Shown: positions 12,884 to 25,164, numbered from the stretch's first letter. The stretch is 64,000 bases of DNA from Lentinula raphanica (GCA_027919835.1 JANVFP010000029.1:496001-560000), one strand, 5' to 3'. Notes: generated by a model not told the origin, from the sequence alone. Numbers and translations are program-made.

Positions 12884-13022
12884 TTTACGATACGTAATTG
12901 CTCTACTTTCGATTTCGGTATATTTGTCTGTACGATACTCACTGTTACTGTCTATTTATATGTAGCCTTAATGATTACAATGATCCAATTTTGAGTCCTT
13001 TGGCGCAGAAGGTAATCAAATT

Positions 13023-13757
13023 TCATGACTTTTGACCAAGTAAAAGGTTTTCCAAGGAACATGTCGCATAACTGCGACGATGGTACAGTAGAGGCATAGT
13101 TCGTGGATCATTGACGTCTACTTCATCCAACGGCAACTCTTCAATATTTGTCACCCGAGCTATGAAAAGCTCAGACGAAGATGGTTTATGAGAATTTTCT
13201 TCTCTGGTCTTCCCGAATTCCAAATCCCCGTTCGTGTTCGAGTCCACCGGTCTTCCGGAAAATACTGGACTATCCAGCAAAATTGGAGACGTCGTCAGTT
13301 TACATGACACTGCACCCAAAGAGCCTCCAATAATCGGTATTCCTTCACTATTGAGCGTGTATTCAACTTCCTGGAAAGGATGCGGGTGCAAGTCTGGCCT
13401 GGAGAACATCACGGCCGTATTTGCCTGCGCTGCAGACATAATATTGACGACCATGTCAGACGGTGTTTCTGGAAGAGCGCGTCGTAGTGATGCGGCCATC
13501 CTCGAAGGTATTATGAGAGAGAACGCAACCAAAGGATATGGGTCCATAGCGATGGATGAGAAAGAGGATAAGGTCGCGCCGTGGAAACTGTCAGGAGATT
13601 TATCGGTTGGGTGCAGGAGAGACGTGACGACTACGACAGGCTGAGCTGTCTCCCTTAGCAGAGAGCGATATCGCGTTTTCATTTCGTTGTTGGCAACATT
13701 GGTGTATGTTCGTTGTGGAATATGACGCGAAACCCGCGCCAACATCGAAGTTGACAA
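13023..13757 (-). CDS. Flavin reductase-like FMN-binding protein
   Basis: A single-exon gene of 244 residues. The core matches the flavin reductase-like (FMN-binding split-barrel) domain: LRETAQPVVVVTSLL, the hallmark HGATLSSFSSIAMDPYPLV at about residues 59-77, then PSRMAASLRRALPETPSDM and a PIIGGSLGAVSCKL strand. These proteins bind FMN and reduce it or a flavin-linked substrate with NAD(P)H. The first 20 residues are Ser/Arg-rich without acidic residues (MSTSMLARVSRHIPQRTYTN), compatible with a mitochondrial targeting peptide. It shares a 90-bp intergenic promoter with PEX3 on the other strand. Family is firm; partner and substrate are unknown. Confidence 0.85.
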   Translation of the reverse strand: MSTSMLARVSRHIPQRTYTNVANNEMKTRYRSLLRETAQPVVVVTSLLHPTDKSPDSFHGATLSSFSSIAMDPYPLVAFSLIIPSRMAASLRRALPETPSDMVVNIMSAAQANTAVMFSRPDLHPHPFQEVEYTLNSEGIPIIGGSLGAVSCKLTTSPILLDSPVFSGRPVDSNTNGDLEFGKTREENSHKPSSSELFIARVTNIEELPLDEVDVNDPRTMPLLYHRRSYATCSLENLLLGQKS

Positions 13758-13847
13758 TCAGGTGCAAATGTAAGCAATTGAAATTTCGCACGCAAGAACT
13801 TACTTATCCTCAAGCAACACCTCGGTCTCTTGCCTTCTCTTGCTTAC

Positions 13848-15383
13848 ATGTTCTCCTACTTAGATTCCCATCGCAATGGGCTCGAAAAAGCTGCAGGTAT
13901 TACTGGGGGTTTGTACCTTATAAGAGGGTACATACGGGCTCGACTGGAAGAGGTGCAGGAAAAGATGGAGGAAGAAAGGTTGGCCCGGGATCATCTCCAA
14001 CGTCGCTTCGAACAGGCACATGAAGACGTGACCTACACGGTCATGGCTCTGTTGTCTGATCTTGGAGAGCAAATTCTCGAAGAGATGGATGTCGAGGCTG
14101 TGATTAGGGAATTGCAGTCAATTTCGAGTAAGAGTTCTCTAGGAGGCTTGGAGTCGATGTCGGCGTCTATCTCAAGTTCGGTATCCGACACGAGTGCCCT
14201 TAGCACTTCTGGCTTGCAGGGATGGATAGACACCACAGGCACTCAAGCACACTCACAATCAGCAGACTCCCCGAGCGAGGAGACCAGCAGTGCGATGTCC
14301 GGCTCTTTCATCACAAATATATCCGTTACCGAATCGGAACCAGGTTCGAGCTCAGCCTCTGTAGTTTCCGGAGCCTCACTTCCTTCAAATTCCAACTCAT
14401 CAGAATCTACCTCTTCGCGCACCAAAGCTCAACTATGGAACTCTGTAAATATACTTACATTTACCCGGACATTGACGACAATCTATTCCATCTCCTTGCT
14501 CACCCTGCTCACACTCACCCAACTCACAATCCTGGCCCGCAACAACTACATAAATGCCGTCAGACATATGTCTGCAGAACAAGATCGAGACGCAGCTTTG
14601 GAAAGTGAACTGAGCATGTCAAACATGCTCCTCATGACACTCAAAGCTAGATTTGGCATACCTCAGCAACCATTATCCAGAACTCTTTTCCCCTCTGTGC
14701 ACGACGCATTATTTGCGCCTAGCGACGAGGAAGATGTATCTGGCTTGCCTCCGTCAGATTTGGCACTCGAAACACTGAGAGCCGACTATCTGACACTCTC
14801 ATACTACTTGTTACATATCGGATGGAAGGAATTATCGACCCGAATCCGATCCGCGGTCGAGAATGTGCTCGACGGCGTCTCCCTCAAATCACGGCTATCC
14901 AAAGACGACGTCCATAGACTCTTAAAAGATATGATACGTCGCGTGACCCTTGAAGGCTCACTTCACGACCTAATGCTTCCCGGTACGGAAGACATGGTTC
15001 GCAGCGTGTTAGTCCTTGGAGGTCGAGACGATCATGATCCCTATCCTTTCTCGGAGTCAGCATCTTCCATTTCTTTACATGATCTTCTTATAGAATCCCG
15101 AGCACTTCTTGCATCTCATTATTTTACGGAGGTGCTGGATTCTTGTATAGATTGGGCCGTGAACAGTTTGATGGATTCTTTAGAAGCTGAGGGACAGATT
15201 TTTGCAGCTCGTGATGACGAGTTGCCACGCGTACGCCTCGCTTCAATTCTCCCTCCCTTGGCTTCACAATCTCGTACCTCCATTCTTTCACTTCCGAGTG
15301 AATTGGTGGACGGTATCCTGGCCAGAGACGAAACACGGATGTTCAGTGCGTGGGTTTGGGCGAGGTTCGAGCTGGAAACTTGA
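13848..15383 (+). CDS. PEX3: Peroxin-3, peroxisomal membrane biogenesis factor
   Basis: Pex3 anchors Pex19 at the peroxisome or ER membrane and allows insertion of peroxisomal membrane proteins. The reading frame is uninterrupted (511 residues). I choose ATG 13848, giving MFSYLDSHRNGLEKAAG, since the longer frame would need a TTG start. The N-terminus is a short membrane anchor (AAGITGGLYLIRGYI) followed by a charged helix (RARLEEVQEKMEEERLARDH) and FEQAHEDVTYTVMALL, typical of Pex3. Residues about 100-195 are a Ser-rich insertion. The conserved part resumes at AQLWNSVNILTFTRTLTTIY and ends with LPPLASQSRTSILSLPSELV and a short FSAWVWARFE tail as in fungal homologues. Lack of introns is unusual beside its neighbours. 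Confidence 0.93.
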   Translation: MFSYLDSHRNGLEKAAGITGGLYLIRGYIRARLEEVQEKMEEERLARDHLQRRFEQAHEDVTYTVMALLSDLGEQILEEMDVEAVIRELQSISSKSSLGGLESMSASISSSVSDTSALSTSGLQGWIDTTGTQAHSQSADSPSEETSSAMSGSFITNISVTESEPGSSSASVVSGASLPSNSNSSESTSSRTKAQLWNSVNILTFTRTLTTIYSISLLTLLTLTQLTILARNNYINAVRHMSAEQDRDAALESELSMSNMLLMTLKARFGIPQQPLSRTLFPSVHDALFAPSDEEDVSGLPPSDLALETLRADYLTLSYYLLHIGWKELSTRIRSAVENVLDGVSLKSRLSKDDVHRLLKDMIRRVTLEGSLHDLMLPGTEDMVRSVLVLGGRDDHDPYPFSESASSISLHDLLIESRALLASHYFTEVLDSCIDWAVNSLMDSLEAEGQIFAARDDELPRVRLASILPPLASQSRTSILSLPSELVDGILARDETRMFSAWVWARFELET

Positions 15384-15727
15384 CTGTCAACAATCCTTTC
15401 GGTGCTTCTTCCAGCTCTGCTGGTATGTTTATTGGCTATGGAAATTATTCGATCCAGCGAGCATAAAAGCAGAGGCTACTGCGTCTACCAGATTCGGTCG
15501 CTTCTGGGTCAATCTCTGAGGCAAAGCCTCCCTGGACGTCGAATGACGAACGAAAGCTCATTCGTCACGATTCTGCAATGTTCTCCTTCAAGCCTTGCAA
15601 CAGATGAATTCGCTTCCGAGTCGGACGTTCTCGTTCTCGTTACGACTACCCTACTCATACCCTTCGCTATCATTATATATCATATATCCATTGGCATGTG
15701 TAGCTCTACAGGGGGTTTGAGTAATAA
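15384..15727. other. Convergent spacer between PEX3 and the AIG2-like gene
   Basis: The spacer holds 3' UTR sequence of both genes. An open stretch at about 15370-15472 (GNLTVNNPFGASSSSAG in another frame) has coding-like composition but no start codon and overlaps the PEX3 end, so I do not call a gene. Confidence 0.4.
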
Positions 15728-16531
15728 TCATGCTAGAACTTCTGCTGTCCCCTCCACCAAACTAGATGTGCCCAACTCCCTTCGTCGATCAACTTCTGTG
15801 ATATCAGGATTGGTATAGGAGGCGGAACCGTACCACTTCCACGCGTTGTTTCTAACGAAATCATCGAAAGACCATAAGTCTGCCTCCAGGTTGTCTAAAT
15901 TGTTGTATATGTAGGTTTGGGCGGGTGTAGCTGGTAATAAATCTGAGGCCGAGGGAATTGGCGGTGGATCGACGGGCACCAGAGATGCCTCGTCTAAGGT
16001 TGCATTGTAATCAGAGATATCGACGAGGGACTGAAGGGGATGGATTTCGATGTTAGATCGGCTATATTCCTATACTCAAACAGTGATATTTTCACAATCG
16101 TTCGATACATGGTTACTTACATCTCCTTCAAAGTAGTCCAAGCAGCTCATATCTCGGCTAGTCAGACCAGTGACTAGTGTTCCTCGCACACAACGTTCTT
16201 CATGCGTCAGCTCCCGAGAAAAGAGGCTTCGACCCTTGTGATATGGTACGACTCCTGGATAATCAGCAGACTGGCAAAGGTTGAACCTCATGAGACTTGG
16301 TGATTAGTGGTAACGGTCGAATATGACCCTCACTTTCACCTTGTGCCGAGTATGTTCCTATCATACTGGAATGATTTCTGCGATGAAATGTAGAGTCGAA
16401 ACGAGAAGCCTTACGAAGAGAACAGCAGGCGCGATCTGGAGATGTGACGCGTCGTTCCCGATAACACGTTTCAAGATCTTGGGGTGCATCAGTGTGCCAT
16501 AGAAGAAACTGGAGTATGTAGATACGGTCAT
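15728..16531 (-). CDS. AIG2-like / gamma-glutamyl cyclotransferase-fold protein
   Basis: The start ATG at 16529-16531 gives MTVSTYSSFFYGTLMHPKIL. FFYGTLM is the N-terminal signature of the AIG2/GGCT (BtrG-like) fold, in which the YGTL loop binds the gamma-glutamyl moiety. Later exons supply PGVVPYHKGRSLF and RCVRGTLVTGLTSRDMSCLD, the usual V.G.V..L...D..LD.FEG segment (here LDYFEGD, near 16140), with the likely catalytic acid in that region. The C-terminal exon has TPAQTYIYNNLDNLEADLW followed by a WSFDDFVRNNAWKW segment. Two or three short introns are needed. The enzymatic activity of fungal members is not established, so I leave the role open. It is divergent from CTU2 with 186 bp between start codons. 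Confidence 0.82.
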
Positions 16532-16717
16532 TGTATAGTAGATGACCGGGAAGAGCAACTTCAAACTTAAAGCAAGTGCCTCAAATGATCCTTATCAGTC
16601 CTCATCTCGTCTTATCTTATCTCGTTGGATTGCCGAGTTTGGCCCGATCATGGATCAAGTCCGCTTTCACTTGCCACTCCCATCTAGTCAGCAAACAAAA
16701 TCTTCTTGCTTTGAACC

Positions 16718-18544
16718 ATGGTTTCCGAATCGTGCGGTAATCCATCTGTCGAGAGTGAAGCAATCATGACTCGTATGCTCTTTGCTGCATGCACGAAAAC
16801 CCAGCACTCAATCATCCTTCAGGGCGACCGAAACACGACAAATCCAAAATCTGCATCAAGTGTAAGGTGAACACTGGTGCTATTGTAATTAGACATGCCG
16901 TGTATTGCAAGTACGATTTCATTCATCTCGCCTACTCGATCGGCTTGACACGCATTATCCCTGCTTTACAGAGAATGTTTTCCGGCTTTGCTCAACTCAA
17001 AGATCAGACGGATTCTTGAGCCTCACATTAATGCCAAACCGGAGCTATCGAGGAAGAAGTCACTGAAGGCCTCTGGGAATCTATTGGTCGCGTTCTCAGG
17101 TGGTTTAGGATCCACTGTACTGCTAGATCTCATCTCGAGGATATATCTTTCACCTTGGACGGAAGAAGAAGTCGAAGGGAATCTAAAGGGGGGTAAAGAC
17201 CATCCACGCAATCAACCTGTGTGGAAGAGCGTGTCAATAGGTTATGTGGAAATAGCTTCTGGCTTTCCAGGAGTAAGCAGCTCTCCTCTTCTGCGTCTGT
17301 TACGCTGATGAAATCACATTAGATGACAGACAAGACAATAAAAATTCAGCAGATTCTTCGGGAGAAGTATAAAACTTTGGAATTTATTCCTCTGAGATTG
17401 GAGGATGCGTTCGACATGAGCTGGTGGGACAAAGTCGGAGGCAATGCTGCTCTAGATGCCAACGCAGACTTGACGAATGATGGTTCGTTTGACTTCTCAG
17501 CTTGAGATCGTCTTACTCAAATCAAACCCAGAGCTTTTCATATCATCAACACTCACCACCCCTACACTCACCACCCCTACACTCAACCCAGTAGAGAGAC
17601 TCCGTTCGTATATATCCGCTCTCCCCACGCATACTGCGATAGAGAATGCAATACACACATTAATCAGAGTCCTGCTCCTCTACACTGCACGCTCCAATCA
17701 ATCATCACATCTATTGCTGGGCACAAGCTTGACGTCACTTTCTATAAGACTGATCTCGTCCATTTCTCAGGGCGGCGGTTTCTCAGTGCGGGAGGAGGCT
17801 TACGAAGAGTGGAAGCCAGATTCGACTACGGCGATTCGCGTGATACGGCCTCTCCAGGAGGTCACCACAAAGGAGTGTTCAATGTGGGCTTGGTGGAACG
17901 GCTTACTTGTGGTAGGCCAAGAGAAGTACCCAAGGGCTAAAGAGGGTATCTATGCCTTGACGAAAGGTTTGCCTCAAGCCTTGAACGTACATCTTGATTC
18001 TCATCCTTTGTCAGATTTCATAATCGGACTAGAGCGCGACTATCCATCTACCGTCTCCACAATTGCACGTACATGTTCCAAGTTGGCTCCAAAAGTTGAA
18101 GCGGTAGGATTGTGCATATTCTGCGAAAGGCAAGAATAATCAAGGTTTCCTTCTGATTATAACTAATAAAAATTCATGTATAGGCCGCTGCAACCCGGAG
18201 TCCAGCTCTGGAAATCACGTATATCAATGCGAGAGACAGGGCAACCCACGACTGCGTCCCGGTCCTCTGATTCATCTCCTGTACTACAGTCATTGACACC
18301 ATACTTGTGCTACTCGTGCCACACTATGCTCACAAGTCGAAACTCGAAAGGAGTGTCCGGGAACCCCGCCAGCCCGTCTCTTCCACTTCCTGTATGGGCA
18401 TCGATACATCCGAGGGGGCTTTCTGACGATGTTGGTCGTTCCGATATGCAACCAGATCTGAATGGAAACGAGGAGCTGTGGCTTAGGCGTAAAATCGATC
18501 CAGATGAGATGAAGGTGGTCATAGGGGATTTTCTGCTGGAGTAG
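16718..18544 (+). CDS. CTU2: Cytoplasmic tRNA 2-thiolation protein 2
   Basis: Ctu2/Ncs2, partner of Ctu1/Ncs6 in the Urm1 pathway that makes the 2-thio group of wobble U34 in tRNA-Lys, -Glu and -Gln. ATG 16718 starts a short exon. The next exon carries the zinc ribbon CIKCKVNTGAIVIRHAVYCK joined across an intron to ECFPALLNSKIRRILEPH. The PP-loop-like motif follows as LLVAFSGGLGSTVLLDLISR (near 17085). The middle contains LLLGTSLTSLSIRLIS (near 17720). The last exons bring GLCIFCER and, after an intron near 18140, PYLCYSCHTML, a second Cys pair. A small in-frame tandem repeat, TLTTPTLTTPTL, sits near 17550. Stop at 18542-18544. Confident. Confidence 0.92.
17549..17583 (+). repeat. Tandem 15-bp repeat inside CTU2
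   Basis: ACTCACCACCCCTAC occurs twice in a row and encodes an in-frame TLTTP repeat, so it changes protein length without breaking frame. It is a small minisatellite-like duplication in a weakly conserved loop. Confidence 0.65.
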
Positions 18545-18890
18545 TACCACCTGAGTACAAACTTCTGTATATTCTGAAACTTCTGCGTCCGCGACACTTC
18601 AAGCGCCAATGTGGCCAACCCCGAATAGTTGCACAAAGATCATACACATTGCTCTTCGAGCTTCCCCAAGCCTTCATGAGCTTCCTTAATGAAAAAGGTG
18701 GTGCTGGGTACCATCAGGAGCTCAGAACTCAAGATGCAAACCAGCCCGGGGTCGAGATTTATTATGAGAAGACTTGAAGCTTGAAGCTTTTTCGGAAACG
18801 ATCCGCGGCGATTGCGTTAAGCGCCGGATTAGTCAGCGCCACTTGCAACCAATCCAGCGGCTAATCTCTCTCAGAAGCGCCTCCTCATCG
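18545..18890. other. Intergenic, CTU2 3' end and uridine kinase promoter
   Basis: 346 bp between two genes on the same strand. I see no conserved frame. It should hold the CTU2 terminator and the promoter of the next gene. Confidence 0.5.
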
Positions 18891-21375
18891 ATGTCTGAAC
18901 AATTACTACTACGGGAAGAACTAGGCGACTCCGAGCGTGCAAGCGTGTCTCTGAAAGCTCAAAAAAATACGCTTCTCATCTCACATGGGCGGCCACCATG
19001 GTCAATCCTAAGATCTACGAAACTTATGCCTCAGCTATAGTAACCTTGCTTCTAGGTACGGTCCAAATGGTAAACGTATAAGTGATGCGTTTGTGATTGG
19101 TGTTGGAGGTACGTTCATCGCTCTCGTGTGCATGCTAACTCAAGCAACTCCCATCTCTAACAGGCGGCTCAGCAAGTGGCAAGGTAGTGAACCAAAAAAA
19201 CCTCGTGCAATATACATTCATTCAAAAGATCAGACACATGTTGCACGACAAATCGTCAAAGCATTGGGTTCCATCCCGACCGTTCTTATTCTTTCGCAAG
19301 TCAGAAACTACAAGTGCATTTCCTGCATTTCTAGCTTACAATCTATCCCATCTCACAGGATAGTTTCTACAAACACCACTCTCCGGAAGAGATTGAACTA
19401 GCTTTTCAGAGTAAATTCGACTTTGACCATCCAGATGCAATCGACATGCCCATGTTTGCCTCTGTATTTCTTTCTTCTGTGATTAATGCTTGCTCAGAGC
19501 AATAATCGCGCCTTCCAGTGTCTCGCGGATCTGAAAGCATGCAGACAGACCAACATCCCAGTATACTCTTTCGCTGAACATCAACGCCTTCAGGAAACAA
19601 AATATGGTTCTCATGAGTTTTCCTGATTCGTTGAGATCTTTCGAACACTGATACAAGTTTTGTAGCCTATGGTGCTACTGTCATAATTGGTCCGCTGTTC
19701 TCATCTGTGATCCTTTCTCGATTCAAATATCACCATAATTCATATTCACAGCGGAAGGCATTATGGCGTTGCATGATCCTGCACTCAGGAGTCTTTATGA
19801 TTTGAAGGTCTGTTCATACTAGAGCTTATCAAACCTATGTCCAATGTTGTATCCTGTTCTGCTAGGTTTTTGTGCAATGTGACTCGGATCTCATGTTAGC
19901 TCGACGTATCACTCGCGACGTGAAAGAGCGAGGAAGAAGCCTGGAAGGGATTCTCGAACAGTAATTGCTTTTATCGAATCCTGGACGAAGTGTGCAAATC
20001 ATCCCATAGGTACCTGCGTTATGTGAAGCCCTCTTACGACAATTTCGTGCGCCCCACTGCTGCTTTTGCAGACATAGTAAGCTTGTGACCTTCCTAGTCG
20101 GACCTTGTCATTGACTGTCCGTGCTCGTAGATTGTGCCTGGGCAGAATAACTCTGTAGCTATCGAACTTATATCGACGCATACCCGTCGACAGCTGCAAG
20201 GTACAGTGAATCTACCAGAGCTCATGTACCAATCCAGTGCTTATTGAGACTAAAGAGCGTTCCAATTCTTTTCGCCCAAAGATGGTGACTTCGTCTCTAC
20301 ATGCGCCATCTTTAGTCGATGCGCCGCTAGAAAACGATCCCAATCTGGTAATACTGCCTTCGACTCCTCAGCTGGAGGTAGGGACAATCGAGTGTTGAAT
20401 ACGCAATATACTGAGTCGACATACAGGGGATATTCACGATCTTGCGATCCAAGGACACTAATAATCAAGACTTTATCTTCTTCACGGATCGATTGTCAAC
20501 ACTGCTTGTCGAGCATGCTCTTCAATTTCTTCCTTATTCATCTCACACGGTGACTACCCCAACAGGTGTTGACTCTCATGGAAAGAAGTTAGTTTCTAAG
20601 GTGAACTTTGACCTGTCAATATCCAGCATCATCTTGTTAACCTCTTCGTGTCTTGTAGTACCTATGTGGGGTTTCTATTTTGCGATCGTAAGGACTCATA
20701 TCATATCTTGAAAGTATCTTCTCTCATGAACGCTCAGTGGTAGTGCTCTCGAACGAGGTGAGCAACATTATACTCAACTACGTACCTGATTCGCTGAGTC
20801 CTGCGAAGGTTTTCGAAGAGTGATCAACAATGTCCCCGTTGGAACATTGCTTATCCAGTCGAATTCTATAGACGGCGAGCCGCTCCTCCTTCACTCCAAA
20901 CTCCCTGTCTCCATACGCCATCGTTCTTCAGCCGAAGAAACTTGGGTGATTCTTCTCGATGCTCAGGTACAGCTCAGGCTTATCTCTGCCGTACAACTTC
21001 ACATTCGAACTTGTTACAGATAGGTACTGGTGCAGCAGCATTCATGAGCATACGTATCCTGCTCGACCACGGTGTGAAAGAAGAGCGTATCATATTCGTC
21101 ACATTTCTGGTCGCCCGAACGGGAGGCATCACGACTCTTCGTAGGGCATTCCCACATGTCAAGATCGTTTGCGGAGCTGTAGATAATGAAATGCGTGAAG
21201 GCTGGTTAGAAGGTGATCGAGGCGAAGGAAACGAAGATGGGGTCGGACGTAAAATATGGGTGATGAATCCGGGCATGGGTCAAATAGGTAGGAATGCCTA
21301 TGCACCTCCACTGTGTCTGGACCTTCGATGCTCACTGATCATGATATATGTATAGGGGATCGATATTATTTGTGA
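18891..21375 (+). CDS. URK1: Uridine kinase with C-terminal UPRTase domain
   Basis: Pyrimidine salvage enzyme: phosphorylates uridine/cytidine to UMP/CMP. ATG 18891 opens an exon ending in the fungal signature HGRPPW, joined across an intron (donor GTCAAT near 19000) to YGPNGKRISDAFVIGVGG and then the Walker A motif GGSASGKTHVARQIVKALG. Downstream: DSFYKHHSPEE, FDFDHPDAID, VIIAEGIMALHD, FVQCDSDLMLARRITRDVKE and QYLRYVKPSYDNFVRPT, all diagnostic of uridine kinase. The C-terminal half is a phosphoribosyltransferase-like domain with GTGAAAFMSIRILLDHGVKE, ARTGGITTLRRAFPHVKIV and the closing MNPGMGQIGDRYYL. The stop is TGA 21373-21375. Whether the UPRTase part is active cannot be read here. Around ten introns. 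It faces the exchanger gene tail to tail. Confidence 0.92.
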
Positions 21376-21579
21376 TCCAATATCTACCGGAATATATCAT
21401 CTATATTGGATGCAGCAGAGTCATGAGTCCTGACCATGTCAGTACAGGCCCAGATCTAGTGATTAAAGAGAATTGTGCCAGAATATGTGCAATCAAAATT
21501 GTCCTTCTAAGAAATAGTCGTGATAGTATGTATGATGATACATCCAGTAAGTGTCCGGTGTCATGATGGAAGAGAAGTA

Positions 21580-24500
21580 TTAGGCTGTAGAGGTACACGC
21601 CGCCAGCGACGAGGGTAGATTAGAGCCTGTTGAATCATATCAGGATACGTCTATGTGAATAAACGGAAGGGAAATTTAGACCTGGATAGAACCAGAATGA
21701 AACCGCAATCATTATGTACAAGCCTGCCATGCATTCGTGTTAGAGGGCGATATGGAGCAAGTTAACAACCCAGAGCACGCTCACAGATTAGAATAGCTCC
21801 TTCTAACCAATTCGACTTGCCATCGGCAACAACATGCGTCATTGTTTGGACTGAAACGACCTGGTCAAAGACCTTCCGCTGTGGATAAAGATGTACACAG
21901 ACCTGAGATATAAAGTACCTGCACAGATATGACAGTTCTCAACACGTCAGGGGACACTTCTGAGTGACAGTAACACGCACCAGAGATTCAAAAGGGTCAA
22001 ACAGTAGTGCTAGCGGCTTGCCCATAGCCCATGCAATCGTCACCATCAGAGGAATCACGAACAGAGCGGTTTGCTGAAGATCAAAAATCAGGAGTCCATA
22101 CCCAACGATAAGAACATGTTTAAACTGACAATGGAAGATCCAACAGCAACACTTATGCTCAAAGTAACTTGATCCTTCACAGATACACCGATAGCATTCC
22201 CACATTCGGCGATGGAAGTGACTGCAGGCAACAGAACAAGCGCAACCCACTCTTTACTGATTGTCTCTGAAATCCCGTCCATGGCTTCCACCAACCAATC
22301 AGCGATGAAGGCAACAGCCTGGGTAAGCAAAAAATCAGCATATATTTGAAGCATCACAAAGGTGTTGGGCGTACGATCGTTACAACGATTAATGAGGTCA
22401 CCGTCATAAACCAACTCAGCTGTGGTTCCCGGGCAGACTTGACACTACCGGTGGGGGATGCTAGCGCTTCCTTCGAGGTACCTCCCAGAGGTATATCTGT
22501 GAAATTTTCCGAAGACAAATCTGCAGTGTCTACAGTAAGACCTGGATGGTTACTGCTGTTGATGGTCGAGCCACTGAAAGTTCTTCCAGAACCTTTGCTA
22601 CAGGTGGCTTCACTGGCCTCGCTAGCAGATCGCGAAGCAAGTCTTGACGGCGAATGAGTTCGCCGAAGAGAGCTACCGCCCATTCCGTCAAAGTCTACTA
22701 GACGAATACTGGGATCGACCGCAGCTACTACAGGATGCACATAAGCAGAATCTGTCAAAGTGACTTCCGAGCCAGTCACGTTTGGGGGGGATATATACGG
22801 CGTCCCAGGCTGCTGTCGTGGAGATGCTGATTTAATCGAGCTGTCTGAAATAGATGAAGAAGGAGAAAGTGCAGGAGCGTGTTGTTCCGATTGACACTGC
22901 GGGGATTGGCCCATTTAATTGCTGCTGAAAGGATGATTGTATGATGAGGTTTAGTACAAAAACATGGCACTGGACATTGAAAATACTCACCTTGAGATTA
23001 GATTGATTATATCAAGAGGTAAATCAAAATTTCCGCGCCCTCACCCAGGACCACCATACTTGCTGCGAGCAAATTCTGAAAACCCATGGACAAAACGTGC
23101 TGATTGTTTTCGGTAAAAATTGTACTAAACTGCCCAATAACCGTTGAACGGAAAACGGCTTATCCCCGCAGTGTGAGTAGCCTTGAACCACCTTGACACG
23201 GTATCTTCATTGTTGTATATCGCGGTGGTAGACTCGGATTTTGGAAAACCTCTTCCTTTCTCGCGAAGCGTCATGGTGTGGAAGATTGCGGGGGTTTGGA
23301 CATTGATGGAAAGCTTGCGACTTTTTGTTTGAGAGTCCCGGTAGAGATGGGTGTGCGATACCAATTGGAAGACAAGATAGAAACCATAAACTGTCAAAGA
23401 ATGGTTTGAAAAGTCGATCAGTAGCTACATCGACCAAGCCTACTTACTGGTAAGTAAGATGACGGATACCTATGGAACAAGAAGTCAAACAAATCGCACA
23501 TTAATAATGAAAAACTTACTGCATGGCTCATGTTTAGAATGCTGAGGCGCTGATTCTCCGGAACATCGTCGTTTCTATTACCGCTCAAAGCGAAATGATA
23601 CGCAACAGGTAGGAGTAAAACGCCAACACTGATGCTCAAGAGAGACGAATGAACTTGATTTGCAGCTGGGGAGTGTTTAAGTCACGCAGCAATAAACTGA
23701 GAGCAGACAAAACTTACTGTGATCAAACCCTTGCTCGGTAAATTTCAGCCCGCCGGCGAAGAAGCATAGACCCAGCACCAGGACTGGAGAGTTTTCAGAC
23801 GAGCTTTTTGTTAAAAGGAAGAGTCACTCACGTAGTTTACCAAGAATGGATCCAATGACTGAGTTTCATGAGTGAGCTGGAGGGCGGACATGCTATGATA
23901 ACAGTATGTGAAATCTCACGGGAGGATTGCACGACATGGAGTTCACATTTGCGGAGAGCAGAGAACTATGGGGTGTGAGATAACCTTAGTGGAAGGCATT
24001 GCAGACTCAAGCTGACGTACGGCAACGACAATCTCGACACTGTCAAGGTGAACGACTTAACGACCTAACCCAAAAGATAGAAGCGCAGCAAACGTACGTA
24101 TTATTCTGAGCATAGGTTTAATAACGGATAAGTCGATCTTGATCCTGATTGATGCAAGATTCACTCACCAAACTCGCATTGAGCAGTCCGGTCTTTGACC
24201 CTCCTATCCGAGCTGAGAGCTCTCGCGTCGTGAGTTCGTGTATCTGTAAGAGGAAGATTTAGTGCATCCTACTTCGTATACCAAATGCAAGTGCTACCTT
24301 GACCAATGGAAGAAGGCTCAAGAGGCAGACTATTATCAGATGATTCATGCATTCGTATAACAGTCAGGCTTTCAATCGAATGGAGCACTCACACATAAAC
24401 ACCAGTCCGTGGTATTCTGTCATAGTGATACTGAAGATACACTGACGCCGATGGCTTGAATCTGGTCGTCTCGAAGGTTTCAAAGGACTCACCGCTACGG

Positions 24501-24870
24501 GTATAAGGCACAAGAGGACGTTGAACCAAGAACCTAAAAGCAACAGCCTCCATCCTTTCATTATATCTCGCCATTGAAACGGAGAGCTATCCCTTGAGCA
24601 GCTGTCATTTTGACTTCCTCGGCTACTTTCTGAAGGGCCTCTGAAGAGCGGTAAGGTATATCGCTTTCGTGAACGCGCCGAATTCGGTTGAGAGTCTGTG
24701 CGTTCTACCAAGTTGACTCTTGAGTCTGAAGACATCGTTGAATAGTTGGACTCCATGCGAGCCAGCGCAGGTCCAGGGAATTGAGGTTCTGGGTAAGATG
24801 CAGTAGTAGAAGTGTAGTGATTGATATAGCCGAATTCATTCATCGGTGTAGGATATGGTGGGGTTGTCAT
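21580..24870 (-). CDS. Vacuolar Ca2+/H+ exchanger (CAX family)
   Basis: A cation/proton antiporter that loads cytosolic calcium into the vacuole. ATG 24868-24870 starts MTTPPYPTPMNEF and a cytosolic tail of about 120 residues rich in Ser. The first TM follows WRDIMKGWRLLLLGSWFNVL. Further exons give CFFAGGLKFTEQGFD near 23760, a typical loop of the family. Between the two halves lies a long disordered loop (about 22910-22420, more than 150 residues, Ser/Thr/Pro-rich). The second half has ISKEWVALVLLPAVTSIAE and GNAIGVSVKDQVTLSISVAV, the second alpha-repeat that carries the exchange site, then MVTIAWAMGKPLALLFDPFE and IMIAVSFWFYPG. The stop is TAA 21580-21582. Many short introns. The family is firm; ion preference is inferred. 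Confidence 0.9.
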
Positions 24871-25164
24871 TGAAAGTCTTGAGGAAAGAAAGGGCAGACT
24901 GAGGAAACGGAGCGTAAAGGAGTGGCAGGACGGTCGGGGTACGCGAAAGAAATGAATTGGCTTGCAAAGATTCAGAACTTCGTTCAAACTTCAAACCAGT
25001 GATCGACTCCAATGCCGAAATCAGAGCTTCCCCATTAGGCAACGCTGTTACCTCATTTGGGTGTCCTCCCTTATCGTTTTTCGAGAAACTCGTTATACAG
25101 GCCAGCACATCTAAAAATTCATGAACTCGGAACGTATACTACTGGTACAGAACTGGACGTACTC
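24871..25164. other. Upstream region of the CAX gene
   Basis: Holds the CAX promoter. A minus-strand open frame of 90 codons overlaps the CAX start region but has no recognisable content. Confidence 0.4.

Noticed and set aside
15384..15472. Possible extra exon after PEX3 (NNPFGASSSSAG)
   Set aside because: PEX3 already ends with a family-like C-terminus at 15383; joining would need an implausibly short intron.
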